From the NCBI GenBank assembly GCA_024707205.1, contig JANQAD010000001.1:2321979-2385978 (forward strand): 64,000 nt of DNA, read 5' to 3'. This document shows positions 1 to 8,861 of the stretch, piece after piece. Position 1 is the first letter of the stretch; the number at the start of each line of letters is the position of its first letter. The DNA is from Demequina sp. (GTDB lineage Bacteria; Actinomycetota; Actinomycetes; Actinomycetales; Demequinaceae). The notes beneath the pieces are model-generated. The model searched no databases. It was not told the origin of the DNA and was given only the letters and a program-made list of their open reading frames with translations. The position numbers were made by a program, and so were the translations under genes.

Positions 1-165
1 CCCGCCGATGTGGCGAAGGTGTTCGGAAGCGCGACGAGCCGAGTGCTCGTCAGCCAGTCGCGAGGGGTGCTTCAGGCGGGCCCCTTCGTCGAGAAGCTCC
101 GCGGAGCAATCCAGGCGGCCGCAGGGGCCGCCGCATACATCCTCGCGCCAGCTGACGAGGAATAG
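1..165 (+). CDS. pyrF: Orotidine 5'-phosphate decarboxylase, C-terminal end (partial)
   Basis: The window opens inside a gene; only the last 54 codons are present, ending in TAG at 163-165. The visible protein contains SRVLVSQSRGVLQAGP followed by an alanine-rich helix, which matches the end of the actinobacterial (long, type 2) OMP decarboxylases, where an S-S/Q-S-R-x-V-L-x-A-G-P stretch precedes the last helix. The enzyme makes UMP from OMP in pyrimidine synthesis. The context agrees: in many Actinobacteria pyrF lies directly upstream of mihF, which starts 14 bp downstream here. The catalytic part lies outside the window, so the call rests on the C-terminus and gene order. Confidence 0.75.
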   Translation, partial: PADVAKVFGSATSRVLVSQSRGVLQAGPFVEKLRGAIQAAAGAAAYILAPADEE

Positions 166-179
166 GGGAAGGGAACACC

Positions 180-494
180 ATGGCAACTCCGGAGCTCTCC
201 GACGAGCAGCGTGCCGCCGCATTGGTCAAGGCCACGGCTGTGCGCAGCGCCCGACGTGTGTTCAAGGAGCAGCTTGCGGCGGGAGACTTCTCGCTCGCCG
301 CAGCGATCGATCGCGCAAAGGGCGACGAGGCCCTCGCCGGGATTCGCGTGCACGACCTCGTGCAGTGCCTGCCCGGCATCGGCCCCAAGCGGGCCACTCA
401 GATCATGGATGAGATCGGCATCTCGCACGTTCGCCGCATTCGCGGGCTCGGCCAGCACCAGGTGGCCGCGCTCATCGAGCGCGAGCGCAGGTGA
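180..494 (+). CDS. mihF: Actinobacterial integration host factor (mIHF)
   Basis: A 104-residue basic protein with a helix-turn-helix-hairpin core: residues about 57-80 read [20 protein letters not shown], the helix-hairpin-helix DNA-binding motif typical of mIHF. The length equals the family norm of about 105 residues. mIHF is a nucleoid-associated protein that binds and bends DNA and supports phage L5 integration in mycobacteria. It sits between pyrF and gmk as in other Actinobacteria. The ATG at 180 follows a purine-rich stretch (GGGGAAGGGAA at about 164-174) that can serve as ribosome binding site. Confidence 0.93.
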   Translation: MATPELSDEQRAAALVKATAVRSARRVFKEQLAAGDFSLAAAIDRAKGDEALAGIRVHDLVQCLPGIGPKRATQIMDEIGISHVRRIRGLGQHQVAALIERERR

Positions 495-504
495 TTCGAG
501 GCAG

Positions 505-1059
505 ATGAGCAGACTTACGGTCCTTGCCGGGCCAACGGCCGTGGGCAAGGGCACGGTGGTTCGCGCCCTCCGCGAGCGCGAGCCCGACATCTGGATCTCG
601 GTCTCGGCGACCACGCGGCCGCCGCGACCCGGCGAGATCGAGGGGGTTCACTACTTCTTCGTGACCCCTGAGCGGTTCGATGAGATGGTCGCCGGGGGAG
701 AGCTGCTCGAATGGGCGGTTGTTCACGGCGTGCATCGCTACGGAACCCCGCGGAGGGCCGTCGAGGAGCACCTCGAAAGCGGGGTCCCGGTGCTGCTCGA
801 GATAGACCTGCAGGGCGCTCGCCAAGTGCGGGAGACCATGCCGGACGCGCTCTTCGTCTTCCTCGCGCCGCCGTCGTGGGAGGAGCTCGTGTCGCGGCTC
901 GTTGGCCGCGGCACCGAGGGCCCCGAGGAGCGCGAGCGCCGCCTGGCGACTGCGCGCCTCGAGCTCGCGGCCGAGAGCGAGTTCGACGAGGTCATCGTCA
1001 ACGACACGGTCGAGGCCGCGGCGGAGGCGCTGGAGCGGCTCATCGACGCGACCCGCTAG
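505..1059 (+). CDS. gmk: Guanylate kinase
   Basis: Converts GMP to GDP with ATP in the cytoplasm. The 184-residue protein begins [19 protein letters not shown], where GPTAVGKGT is the P-loop (usually GPSGVGKGT). It has the GMP-binding stretch [21 protein letters not shown] at residues 33-53, the Y of GVHRYGTPR, and [13 protein letters not shown] at about 99-111. The reading frame stays open far upstream (to about 211), but that part is antisense-like to mihF; the ATG at 505 gives the normal N-terminus and starts 10 bp after the mihF stop, with GAGGCAG just upstream. Likely co-transcribed with mihF. Confidence 0.95.
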   Translation: MSRLTVLAGPTAVGKGTVVRALREREPDIWISVSATTRPPRPGEIEGVHYFFVTPERFDEMVAGGELLEWAVVHGVHRYGTPRRAVEEHLESGVPVLLEIDLQGARQVRETMPDALFVFLAPPSWEELVSRLVGRGTEGPEERERRLATARLELAAESEFDEVIVNDTVEAAAEALERLIDATR

Positions 1060-1119
1060 GGGTTGAGGTAGATGCGGGGTGAATCTGAAGACGTTTTCGA
1101 CCGCTACCTACCTCAACCC
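1060..1119. terminator. 12-bp perfect inverted repeat after gmk
   Basis: The arm GGGTTGAGGTAG (1060-1071) is repeated exactly in reverse complement at 1108-1119, with a 36-nt spacer. It starts directly after the gmk stop codon and lies before the rpoZ promoter region, the usual place for a terminator. There is no T-tract, and the loop is long, so it may instead be a protein-binding dyad. Confidence 0.45.
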
Positions 1120-1162
1120 AGAGGGTGAGGCGTGGCGACTAGGGGCATGCGCCCGCGCACGG

Positions 1163-1168
1163 TAGACT
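1163..1168 (+). promoter_or_regulatory. Probable -10 element of rpoZ
   Basis: TAGACT fits the actinobacterial -10 consensus TANNNT and lies 35 nt upstream of the proposed rpoZ start, leaving room for a short leader with the GGAG ribosome binding site at 1193-1196. No convincing -35 box is seen. Confidence 0.4.
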
Positions 1169-1202
1169 AGAGCGGTTAGAAATCCAAGCATCGGAGTTGA
1201 AC

Positions 1203-1469
1203 GTGGCCGGAACTGTCGCCGCCCCTGAGGGCATCACCAACCCTCCCATTGACGAGCTGCTCGCCAAGGTGGACTCGAAGTACGCCCTCGTGGTCTACAG
1301 CTCCAAGCGCGCTCGCCAGATCAACGCGTACTACGAGGCGCTCTCCGAGGGCCACTTCGAGAACGTCGGCCCGCTCGTCGAGGCCGACTCCACGGACAAG
1401 CCGCTCTCCGTTGCGCTGCGCGAGATCAACCAGGGCGGACTGCTCGAGCTGGGTCGCACCGAGGAATAA
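1203..1469 (+). CDS. rpoZ: DNA-directed RNA polymerase omega subunit
   Basis: Small subunit that helps assemble RNA polymerase around beta-prime. The protein of 88 residues has the omega core [30 protein letters not shown] and the later stretch [15 protein letters not shown], both typical of the family. Two starts are possible: TTG at 1197 touches the GGAG at 1193-1196, whereas GTG at 1203 lies 6 nt after it, so GTG is chosen. The coaBC start follows 2 bp after the stop, giving a tight rpoZ-coaBC unit. Confidence 0.93.
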   Translation: MAGTVAAPEGITNPPIDELLAKVDSKYALVVYSSKRARQINAYYEALSEGHFENVGPLVEADSTDKPLSVALREINQGGLLELGRTEE

Positions 1470-1471
1470 GC

Positions 1472-2707
1472 ATGCGCGTGCTGCTGGGTGTGACCGGCGG
1501 CATTGCCGCGTACAAGGTGGCGCTCGTGCTGCGCCGCCTCAAAGAGGACGGCCACGACGTTCGCGTCGTCCCCACCGCCTCCTCGCTGAACTTCGTTGGC
1601 CGCGCCACGTGGGAGGCGCTCAGCGGCCACCCCGCGCCCACCGACACCTTTGACGACGTGTCGTCGGTGCAGCACGTCCGCCTTGGCCAGAGCGCTGACA
1701 TCGTGCTCGTCGCGCCCGCGACCGCGAACTTCCTCGCCGCGTATGCGCGCGGAGAGGCCAAGGACCTGCTCGGCAACTCGCTGCTCGCGACGCACGCCCC
1801 CGTGCTCGTCGCCCCCGCGATGCACACCGAGATGTGGGAGCACCCCGCCACCCAGGCCAACGTCGCCACGCTCAGGGCGAGGGGCGTGCACGTGCTGGAC
1901 CCCGCCGTCGGGCGGCTTACCGGCGCAGACAGCGGTCCTGGCCGCCTTCCTGAGCCCGACGCTCTCGTGGCCGCCCTGTACGCGGTCGCCGAGGGCGCGG
2001 GGTTGCCTGAGCAGCGGCCCGACGCTGGTTGGGGAGACCTCGAGGGCGTGCGTTTGGTGGTGACGGCCGGAGGCACGCGCGAGCCGATCGATCCGGTGCG
2101 TTACCTGGGCAATCGCTCGAGCGGACACCAGGGCTTCGCCATCGCTGAGGCCGCGCGAGAGCGGGGCGCTGAGGTGACCGTGATCGCCGCGAACGTGACG
2201 CTGCCGACCTCCGAGCGCGTGCAGCGCATCGACGTCTCAACCGGCACCGAGCTAGGGCATGCGATCGAGACGGTCGAGGACGACTGCGACGTGATCGTCA
2301 TGGCCGCCGCCGTCGCCGACTTCGCCCCCGCCGAACGTAGCGAGCACAAGATCAAGAAGACCGGGGACGGTGGCATCACGCTTGAGCTGGTGCCGACCGA
2401 GGACCTGCTTCGCGGGCTCGTCGAGCGTGGCAAGGTGCCCATCATCGTCGGCTTCGCGGCCGAGACGGGGGACGATGCGGCAACGGCCGCCGAACACGCG
2501 GCCGCGAAGGCGCGCCGGAAGGGCGCCGCGCTGCTCGTCTTCAACGAGGTGGGGGCCACCAAGGGGTTCGGGGACGTGCCGAACTCGGTGCGCATCCTCG
2601 ACGTGAACGGCGACGAGGTCGCGAGTGCTTCCGGGTCGAAGCTCGCCGTCGCGCACGCGGTTCTGGATGAGATTTCGCGGCTGTGGACGGCTCACAGGCG
2701 CCCTTGA
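1472..2707 (+). CDS. coaBC: Bifunctional phosphopantothenoylcysteine decarboxylase / phosphopantothenate-cysteine ligase
   Basis: Two consecutive steps of coenzyme A synthesis. The 411-residue protein has the N-terminal flavoprotein CoaC half, beginning MRVLLGVTGGIAAYKV, with the catalytic His in SVQHVRLGQ and the PAMHTEMWEHPATQ substrate clamp at about residues 114-127. The CoaB half starts near residue 195 with VRLVVTAGGTREPIDPVRYLGNRSSG and includes AAAVADFAP and KIKK, the ligase signatures. The usual CoaC NxxS-x-G region with its active-site Cys is replaced by VGRLTGADSGPGRLPEPD, which keeps the G-R-x3-G-x2-G-P-G-R pattern. Length is normal. Confidence 0.94.
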   Translation: MRVLLGVTGGIAAYKVALVLRRLKEDGHDVRVVPTASSLNFVGRATWEALSGHPAPTDTFDDVSSVQHVRLGQSADIVLVAPATANFLAAYARGEAKDLLGNSLLATHAPVLVAPAMHTEMWEHPATQANVATLRARGVHVLDPAVGRLTGADSGPGRLPEPDALVAALYAVAEGAGLPEQRPDAGWGDLEGVRLVVTAGGTREPIDPVRYLGNRSSGHQGFAIAEAARERGAEVTVIAANVTLPTSERVQRIDVSTGTELGHAIETVEDDCDVIVMAAAVADFAPAERSEHKIKKTGDGGITLELVPTEDLLRGLVERGKVPIIVGFAAETGDDAATAAEHAAAKARRKGAALLVFNEVGATKGFGDVPNSVRILDVNGDEVASASGSKLAVAHAVLDEISRLWTAHRRP

Positions 2708-2716
2708 GGCTGCCAC

Positions 2717-2722
2717 TAGACT
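2717..2722 (+). promoter_or_regulatory. Probable leaderless -10 element of metK
   Basis: TAGACT is followed by 6 nt and then the metK ATG at 2729, so transcription would start at or next to the start codon. No ribosome binding site is seen in the 10 nt before the ATG, which agrees with a leaderless message. Confidence 0.55.
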
Positions 2723-2728
2723 CGCCGC

Positions 2729-3889
2729 ATGCGCCTTTTCAGCTCAGAATCCGTGACAGAAGGTCACCCTGACAAGGTCTGCGATCAGATCTCCGATTCC
2801 ATCCTCGACGCGATGCTCGCGCAGGATCCGCTGTCCCGAGTTGCCGTGGAGACCATGGTCACCACGGGCCTCGTTCACGTGGCCGGCGAGGTCAGCACCG
2901 AGTCGTACGTGGACATCCCCGGGATCATCCGCTCCGTCGTGACGGGCATCGGCTACACGTCGTCAAAGACCGGCTTCGACGGCGCCCTGTGCGGCGTCTC
3001 GGTGAGCATCGGCGAGCAGAGCCCGGACATCTGGCAGGGCGTTGCGCACGCCACGGACTCGTCCGATGACGAACTTGGCGCGGGCGACCAGGGCCTGATG
3101 TTCGGGTACGCGTGCGATGACACGCCGCAGCTGATGCCGCTGCCGATCGCCATGGCGCACGCGCTCACCGCACGGCTCGCCCACGTGCGCAAGGACGGGA
3201 TCATCGAGGGCCTGCGGCCAGACGGCAAGGCGCAGGTCACCATCGCGTACGACGGCGACGAGGCCCGGTCCGTCGACACCGTGGTGGTCTCGAGCCAGCA
3301 CGCGGAGACGTGGGAGATTGGCGGCCTGCGAGAGGCGATCGAGGCCGAGGTCATCGGCCCCGTGCTCGCGGGCTTCGACATCGACAGCTCAAGTCACCGT
3401 TCCCTCATCAACCCCACGGGACGCTTCGAGATCGGCGGCCCCGCGGGCGACGCCGGTCTGACGGGCCGCAAGATCATCGTGGACACCTACGGCGGCATGG
3501 CGCGCCACGGCGGTGGAGCCTTCAGCGGCAAGGACCCGTCGAAGGTGGACCGCTCGGGCGCCTACGCGATGCGCTGGGTGGCGAAGAACGTGGTCGCCGC
3601 CGGTCTCGCGAGCCGCTGCGAGGTCCAGGTCGCGTACGCGATCGGCACCGCGCAGCCCGTTGGGCTGTATGTGGAGACGTTCGGCACCGAGACCGTGGAC
3701 CCTGACCGCATCGTCAAGGCGATCGACATGGTGTTCGACCTGCGCCCGTCGGCGATCATCGACGCACTGGATCTCCGCAGGCCCATCTACCGCGCCACGG
3801 CCGCGTACGGCCACTTCGGCCGTGAGCTTGCCGAATTCACCTGGGAACGGACGGACCGGGTGGAGGCGCTCCGGGGCGCAGCGCTATAG
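2729..3889 (+). CDS. metK: S-adenosylmethionine synthetase
   Basis: Makes S-adenosylmethionine from ATP and methionine. The 386-residue protein begins [20 protein letters not shown], with the catalytic His of [17 protein letters not shown] (residues 112-123) is the signature hexapeptide region, and the flexible-loop and P-loop-like stretch is [19 protein letters not shown] at about 257-275. All three structural repeats are present, and the length is close to the usual 390-400. No SAM riboswitch can fit in the 21 bp between coaBC and metK. The stop codon region abuts the priA coding sequence. Confidence 0.96.
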   Translation: MRLFSSESVTEGHPDKVCDQISDSILDAMLAQDPLSRVAVETMVTTGLVHVAGEVSTESYVDIPGIIRSVVTGIGYTSSKTGFDGALCGVSVSIGEQSPDIWQGVAHATDSSDDELGAGDQGLMFGYACDDTPQLMPLPIAMAHALTARLAHVRKDGIIEGLRPDGKAQVTIAYDGDEARSVDTVVVSSQHAETWEIGGLREAIEAEVIGPVLAGFDIDSSSHRSLINPTGRFEIGGPAGDAGLTGRKIIVDTYGGMARHGGGAFSGKDPSKVDRSGAYAMRWVAKNVVAAGLASRCEVQVAYAIGTAQPVGLYVETFGTETVDPDRIVKAIDMVFDLRPSAIIDALDLRRPIYRATAAYGHFGRELAEFTWERTDRVEALRGAAL

Positions 3890-3969
3890 CCGAGCCCTCG
3901 CCCCGTTCTGTCGCTCGCGTCTGCATCGACAGCCCTCTGCCGCACCTCGACAGGCCGTTCGACTACAGC

Positions 3970-5865
3970 GTGCCGCCCTCGCTAGCGAACGCGGTGACCG
4001 TGGGGTCGCGCGTGCGCGTGCGCTTCGCGGGCAGGCTCGTCAACGCGGTTGTGGTGCGGCTGCTCGAGGAGAGCGAGTTCGCGGGCACCCTGAGTCCCAT
4101 TCACTCCACGGCCGCGATCGCCTCCTACACGCCCCGCGCGCTTGACCTCGCACAGGCGGTTGCCCGACGCTATGGCGGCTCCCTCTGGGACGTCCTGCGG
4201 CTCATGGCCCCGCCCCGCGTGGCGAGCCTCGAGGACAGGGACTGGACAGGACCGGCCGGCATGGAGACCCGCTACGCGGAGGCCGCCGAGTCCGCTCCGG
4301 AGCGCGAGATGCTGAACATCCAGGAGCTCGCAAAGGGCGCGCGCGTGCTGTGGCAGGCGCTTCCCCAGGACGACAGGGCGGCGGGAACGCCCGTGCACGT
4401 GCTGGCCGCGGCCGCGGCTGCGGCCGCGGCGCACGAGCAGTCCGCGATCCTCGTGGTGCCCGACGCCCGCTCACTCGCCGCCGTGGAGGCGGAGCTGGCG
4501 CGGCGAGGGCTGCGCCGGTGGAGCGTGCGCGGTGGCGGCGAGGTCGCGGTCCTTGACGCCGATGATGGCGCCAATGCCCGCTACGGCTCGTATCTCGCCG
4601 CGATGCACGGGCTCGCACGCATCGTGCTCGGGACCAGACCCGTGGCGCTGCAGCCGGTGCCATCGCTCGGCTTCGTGGCGATCTGGGACGACGGGTCGTC
4701 GAGCTTCGATGACCCTCACGCGCCGTACTGGAACGCCCGCACCGTGGCCGCGTGGAGGGCCGATCTCGAGGGCGCCGGCATGCTCATCGCCTCATACGCG
4801 CCCACCGTCGAGGCCCTCGCACTCGTGGAGCACGGGTGGGCGGATCTGGCACTGCCCGATCGCGAGGCCGTGCGGCGAGCCGCCCCCGCAACCGAAGTTG
4901 TCGGCGACGACAAGCGCACGGCCGAGGGAGCGTCGGGCTGGCACTGGATGCCTGGCAGGGTGTGGCGTGCTGCCCGAGAGGCGCTCGGCAAGGGGCCCGT
5001 CGCCATTGTGGTCCCGCGCACCGGCTACGTGCGCGCGGTCGCGTGCGCGAGCTGCGGCGAATGGGCGCAGTGCACGGCGGTGATCGACGGGTCCCCGTGC
5101 GGCGGCGCCCTCCGGCAGGATCACGTGTCGGCGCCCCTCGTGTGCCGCGACTGCGGCACCGCCCATCCGCACTGGCACTGCGCCAACTGCCAGGGACGAC
5201 GCATCAAGCAGGTGCGGCAAGGCGTGGAGCGCATCGCTGAACAGGTGCGCGCCATGGCCAAGGACGTGCCGGTCGCGATCTCCGCGGGTGCCACGGGCGT
5301 GCTGCCGGACGGGGCGGTGACGGAGGGCTTCGTTGTCGCGACGCCCGGCGCGGTCCCTGCCGTCGCGGGCGGTTACGCCGCGGCCGTGGTGATCGGTGCC
5401 GAGGCGCCGGCCAGTGGTGGCCTTGGCGCGGAGGTCCGCGCGGTCCGCTGGTGGCTCGCGGTCGGCGCGCTCGTGCGGTCGCGGAAGGACGGCGGGCGGA
5501 TGTACCTCGTGGGCGACCTCCCGGACGCCGCGCGGCGCGCCCTGGAGACGTGGGACCCGCTGAGCGCGACCCAGGAGGCCCTCGCCGACAGGACGGCGCT
5601 CGAGCTGCCGCCCGCCCGGCGCAGCATTCACATCACCGGGCCCAAGCATGCGATCACGCTTGCGCTGTCCGTATCGGTGGAGGGCGAGCGGCTCGAGCGC
5701 CATTCGGAGGCCATCGTGAGCGAGACGCGCGACGGGGCCCTGCTGCTCGTGACGCGGCGTGCCGCGCAGTCCATCATCGACGCGCTGAGGGCCCGCCAGG
5801 CCGAGCTCAGCAAGGACGGCGACGAGGGCTTCCGGATGCGCGTGGACGGACCGGTCGCGCTCTGA
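3970..5865 (+). CDS. priA: Primosomal protein N', helicase-inactive actinobacterial type
   Basis: Homologue of the replication-restart protein PriA. The first canonical start codon is the GTG at 3970, but the frame codes for a conserved PriA N-terminus from about 3901 (VARVCIDSPLPHLDRPFDY), so the true protein starts upstream. No ATG, GTG or TTG exists in that frame back to the stop at 3823-3825; a non-standard start or a small indel must be assumed. As in other Actinobacteria the helicase is degenerate: there is no GKT Walker A motif, and the DEEH box is replaced by WDDGSSSF at about residue 238. The zinc-binding module is intact, with Cys pairs in CASCGEWAQC, PCGG, CRDC and CANC at about residues 359-410. 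It probably acts as a structural or loading factor, not as a motor. Confidence 0.85.
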   Translation: MPPSLANAVTVGSRVRVRFAGRLVNAVVVRLLEESEFAGTLSPIHSTAAIASYTPRALDLAQAVARRYGGSLWDVLRLMAPPRVASLEDRDWTGPAGMETRYAEAAESAPEREMLNIQELAKGARVLWQALPQDDRAAGTPVHVLAAAAAAAAAHEQSAILVVPDARSLAAVEAELARRGLRRWSVRGGGEVAVLDADDGANARYGSYLAAMHGLARIVLGTRPVALQPVPSLGFVAIWDDGSSSFDDPHAPYWNARTVAAWRADLEGAGMLIASYAPTVEALALVEHGWADLALPDREAVRRAAPATEVVGDDKRTAEGASGWHWMPGRVWRAAREALGKGPVAIVVPRTGYVRAVACASCGEWAQCTAVIDGSPCGGALRQDHVSAPLVCRDCGTAHPHWHCANCQGRRIKQVRQGVERIAEQVRAMAKDVPVAISAGATGVLPDGAVTEGFVVATPGAVPAVAGGYAAAVVIGAEAPASGGLGAEVRAVRWWLAVGALVRSRKDGGRMYLVGDLPDAARRALETWDPLSATQEALADRTALELPPARRSIHITGPKHAITLALSVSVEGERLERHSEAIVSETRDGALLLVTRRAAQSIIDALRARQAELSKDGDEGFRMRVDGPVAL

Positions 5866-5891
5866 GTCGCTTGCGGCCCGCGACCGACTCA

Positions 5892-5897
5892 TAGGAT
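5892..5897 (+). promoter_or_regulatory. Probable leaderless -10 element of fmt
   Basis: TAGGAT is followed by 6 nt and the fmt ATG at 5904. It lies in the short priA-fmt gap. Confidence 0.5.
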
Positions 5898-5903
5898 GGA
5901 TGC

Positions 5904-6836
5904 ATGCGCGTCGTGTTCGCGGGCACCCCGCTCATCGCAGTTCCCGCGCTGACGGCGATCGTCGACGCAGGGCATGACGTCGTCGCCGTCCTCACCCAGC
6001 CAGATGCTCCTGGCAAGCGCGGACGCGCGCTCCAGCCAAGCCCGATCAGCCTCGCCGCGCGCGAACTGGAGCTCGACGTGCTCACCCCGGCCAGAGCGTC
6101 GGACCCCGAGACCGTCGCCCACATCGCCTCGCTCGAGGCGGACGTGGCCGCCGTCGTCGCCTACGGGCAGATCCTGCGGCCAGAGCTGCTTGGCGCAACC
6201 ACGCACGGCTGGGTGAACCTGCACTTCTCCGTGCTCCCAGCGTGGCGCGGGGCCGCCCCGGTGCAGCGCGCCGTGATGGCGGGCGACGACATCACGGGCG
6301 CCTCCACGTTCGTCATCGACAACGGCCTCGACACCGGGCCGGTGATCGGCACCCTCACCGAGCGAATCCGCCACGACGACACCGCCGGAGTGCTCCTCGA
6401 ACGCCTTGCGGGGCTTGGGGCGGGGCTGCTCGTGCACTCGCTCGAGGCTCTCGTCGGCGGGGTCGCGGCGCCCATTCCGCAGCCAGAGGACGGCGTCTCC
6501 TACGCGCACAAGCTCACCCGCGAGGACGCCTACGTCGCGTGGGAGCGGCCGGCGCACATCGTTGACAGGCAGGTCAGGGGAGTCACGCCCGCGCCCGGAG
6601 CGTGGACCACGCTGCCCGACGGCACGGTCGCCAAGATTGGGCCCGTCGCCCCTCGTACGGGGCCGGGTTTGCCTCCCGGACAGCTCGCCCTGCGAGGCGA
6701 TGAGGTCGCGGTCGGCACGGGCACGGCGCCGGTTGCGCTCAGCTGGATCGCTCCCGCGGGGCGCAAGGCGATGGACGCGTGCGACTGGTGGCGTGGGGCC
6801 CGCCTGGGCGAGGCGGCCATGCTGGGGGAGGCCTGA
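5904..6836 (+). CDS. fmt: Methionyl-tRNA formyltransferase
   Basis: Formylates Met-tRNA for translation initiation using 10-formyltetrahydrofolate. The 310-residue protein begins MRVVFAGTPLIAVPAL. The folate-binding and catalytic signature is present: Asn, His and Asp in WVNLHFSVLPAWRGAAPVQ (about residues 103-121) and in GASTFVIDNGLDTGPV (about 132-147), plus the KxxRE-like stretch YAHKLTREDAYVAWER. A C-terminal OB-like tRNA-binding domain follows. The TGA stop overlaps the ATG of rsmB (TGATG), so translation is coupled. Confidence 0.95.
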   Translation: MRVVFAGTPLIAVPALTAIVDAGHDVVAVLTQPDAPGKRGRALQPSPISLAARELELDVLTPARASDPETVAHIASLEADVAAVVAYGQILRPELLGATTHGWVNLHFSVLPAWRGAAPVQRAVMAGDDITGASTFVIDNGLDTGPVIGTLTERIRHDDTAGVLLERLAGLGAGLLVHSLEALVGGVAAPIPQPEDGVSYAHKLTREDAYVAWERPAHIVDRQVRGVTPAPGAWTTLPDGTVAKIGPVAPRTGPGLPPGQLALRGDEVAVGTGTAPVALSWIAPAGRKAMDACDWWRGARLGEAAMLGEA

Positions 6837-8188
6837 TGCCACCGGGCACGGCGATCGACGCGGCGAGAGAGGCGGCGTTTCGCTGCGTGCGCGCGGTGGA
6901 CGCGGAGGAGGCGTACGCGAATCTGGCGATGCCGGGAATCCTCGCGGCGCTGTCCCTCAGCGGCCGCGATGCCGCGTTCGCGACGGAGCTCGCGTACGGC
7001 ACCCTGCGCATGCACGGCTTCTACGACGCCGTGATCGCCCACGCGGCAAAGCGGGAGCCGAGCGCGCTGGATGCGCCGGTGAGGTGGTCGCTGTGGCTGG
7101 GGGCGCACCAGGCGCTGTCGATGCGGGTGCCGCCGCACGCGGCGGTGTCAGAGACAGTGGACCTCGCGCGCAGGCACGGCGGCCCGCGCGTCGCGCCTCT
7201 CGTCAATGCCGTGATGCGGCGGATCGTGGAGCGGAAGCTCGACGCGTGGGTCGCGCTCGTTGCGCCGAGCAGCTCGCGGGAGGACCTCGCGATCCGCCAC
7301 TCGCATCCCGAGTGGGTGGTCAATGCCCTCGCCGAGGCCCTCGCCGCGGATGGGCGTCCCGAGCAGCTCGAGCAGGTGCTCGTGGCCGACAACGCGCCCG
7401 CGGCGGTCACGCTCGTGGCCCGACCCGGGCTCGCGGACCGCGCGGAACTGCCGGGAGAGCCCACTCGCTTCTCGCCATGGGGCGCAACCCTCACCGGAGG
7501 CGACCCTGGCGCCATACCCGCCGTAGCGTCGGGCGCCGCGGCCGTGCAGGACGAGGGAAGCCAGCTCGTGGCTGGGGCGCTCGTCGCGTTCCGCGACGTG
7601 GAGCCCGGCGAGCGCTGGCTCGACATGTGTGCCGGACCCGGCGGCAAGGCCGCCCTGCTCGGAGCCCTGGCCGCGCAGCACGGTGCGACCCTGCAGGCGA
7701 ACGAAGTGCACGAGCACAGGGCCCGGCTGGTCCGGAACGCCGTGCGGGCGCTGCCGGAGGCCGTGGTCACGGTGACCACGACCGACTCGCGCGAGCTCCC
7801 GCCCGCCGCCTTCGACCGCATCCTGCTCGACGCCCCGTGCACCGGGCTCGGCGCCCTGCGGCGGCGCCCGGAGGCGCGCTGGCGGCGCGAGCCTGCGGAC
7901 GTTCCGATCCTCGCCGAGCTCCAGTCCGAGCTGCTCGCGGCCGCGGCCGGAGCGCTGAAGCCCGGCGGTCTCGTCGCCTATGTGACGTGCAGCCCGGTTC
8001 TCGCCGAGACCAGGGACGTTGTCGCGGGAGCGCATGGGCTCGAGCTCGTGGACGCGCGGGCGAGCATCGCCCAGATCACGGGCACTCCGCGCCGCAGTTG
8101 GGGCGCCGGCCCGCACGTGCAGCTGTGGCCGCACGCCCACGGGACGGACGCGATGTATCTCGCGATCCTGCAACGGCCGCACGGGTAG
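6836..8188 (+). CDS. rsmB: 16S rRNA (cytosine-C5)-methyltransferase RsmB family
   Basis: Methylates C967 (E. coli numbering) of 16S rRNA with SAM. The 450-residue protein has the NusB-like RNA-binding domain in its first 140 residues (AFRCVRAVDAEEAYANL...ATELAYGTLR). The SAM-dependent domain has motif I LDMCAGPGGKAALLGALAA at about residue 262, DAPCTGLGALRRRPEARWRR at about 336, and YVTCSP at about 380. The two cysteines of DAPC and VTCS are the pair required by RNA m5C methyltransferases. The start is the ATG overlapping the fmt stop. Confidence 0.93.
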   Translation: MPPGTAIDAAREAAFRCVRAVDAEEAYANLAMPGILAALSLSGRDAAFATELAYGTLRMHGFYDAVIAHAAKREPSALDAPVRWSLWLGAHQALSMRVPPHAAVSETVDLARRHGGPRVAPLVNAVMRRIVERKLDAWVALVAPSSSREDLAIRHSHPEWVVNALAEALAADGRPEQLEQVLVADNAPAAVTLVARPGLADRAELPGEPTRFSPWGATLTGGDPGAIPAVASGAAAVQDEGSQLVAGALVAFRDVEPGERWLDMCAGPGGKAALLGALAAQHGATLQANEVHEHRARLVRNAVRALPEAVVTVTTTDSRELPPAAFDRILLDAPCTGLGALRRRPEARWRREPADVPILAELQSELLAAAAGALKPGGLVAYVTCSPVLAETRDVVAGAHGLELVDARASIAQITGTPRRSWGAGPHVQLWPHAHGTDAMYLAILQRPHG

Positions 8189-8191
8189 GGT
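8186..8191 (+). promoter_or_regulatory. Possible leaderless -10 element of rpe
   Basis: TAGGGT lies 6 nt before the rpe ATG at 8198. Its TAG is also the rsmB stop codon, so the match could be partly fortuitous. Confidence 0.35.
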
Positions 8192-8197
8192 CGAACC

Positions 8198-8848
8198 ATG
8201 CGCATTGCCCCCTCGATCCTCTCCGCCGACTTCGCGAACCTCGAGCGCGATATTCGCGCCGTGAGCGATGCGGACCTGCTGCACGTGGACGTCATGGACG
8301 GCCACTTCGTGCCCAACCTCACCCTGGGCGTGCCCGTGGTGAAGCGGCTCTGCGAGGTGGCTCCGATGCCCGTGGATGTGCATCTCATGATCGAGGACCC
8401 CGACTACTGGGCCGTGCGGTACGCGGAGCTCGGCGCGTTCTCGGTGACGTACCACTTCGAGGCGGCGAAGGACCCGCGGAAGGTTGCTCGGGACCTCCGT
8501 GCGGCGGGCGTTCGCGCCTCGGTCGCGATCAAGCCAGGCACGCCGGTCGAGCGCGCCATCGAGCTGCTCGATGAGGTGGACATGGTGCTCGTGATGACCG
8601 TGGAGCCGGGCTTCGGCGGTCAGGAGTTCATGGCGGACATGATGCCCAAGTTCGAGGCGCTGCGAGCGGCCGTGGACAAGGCGGGAGCCGATGTGTGGCT
8701 CCAGGTGGACGGCGGGATCGCGCGCGACACCATCGCGACCGTGGCCCTGGCGGGCGGCGACACCTTCGTGGCGGGGTCCGCGATCTACGGCTCGCACGAC
8801 CCAAGCGCCGAGGTTCGCGCGCTTCGCGAGCTTGCCCAGCAGGCCTGA
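8198..8848 (+). CDS. rpe: Ribulose-phosphate 3-epimerase
   Basis: Interconverts ribulose 5-phosphate and xylulose 5-phosphate in the pentose phosphate pathway, which also supplies the ribulose 5-phosphate used by RibB downstream. The 216-residue TIM barrel starts MRIAPSILSADFANLERDI. It has the metal-binding and catalytic stretches LLHVDVMDGHFVPNLTLG (residues 28-45), VDVHLMIEDPD (about 63-73), TVEPGFGGQEFM (about 133-144) and the second catalytic Asp in WLQVDGGI. Length is standard. It precedes the riboflavin genes by 13 bp. Confidence 0.95.
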   Translation: MRIAPSILSADFANLERDIRAVSDADLLHVDVMDGHFVPNLTLGVPVVKRLCEVAPMPVDVHLMIEDPDYWAVRYAELGAFSVTYHFEAAKDPRKVARDLRAAGVRASVAIKPGTPVERAIELLDEVDMVLVMTVEPGFGGQEFMADMMPKFEALRAAVDKAGADVWLQVDGGIARDTIATVALAGGDTFVAGSAIYGSHDPSAEVRALRELAQQA

Positions 8849-8861
8849 CGTGGCGGAGGCG

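Noticed and set aside
2708..2728. SAM riboswitch before metK
   Set aside because: The gap is 21 bp and shows a leaderless promoter pattern instead.
8849..8861. FMN riboswitch before the rib genes
   Set aside because: Only 13 bp separate rpe and ribD; no room for an RFN element.
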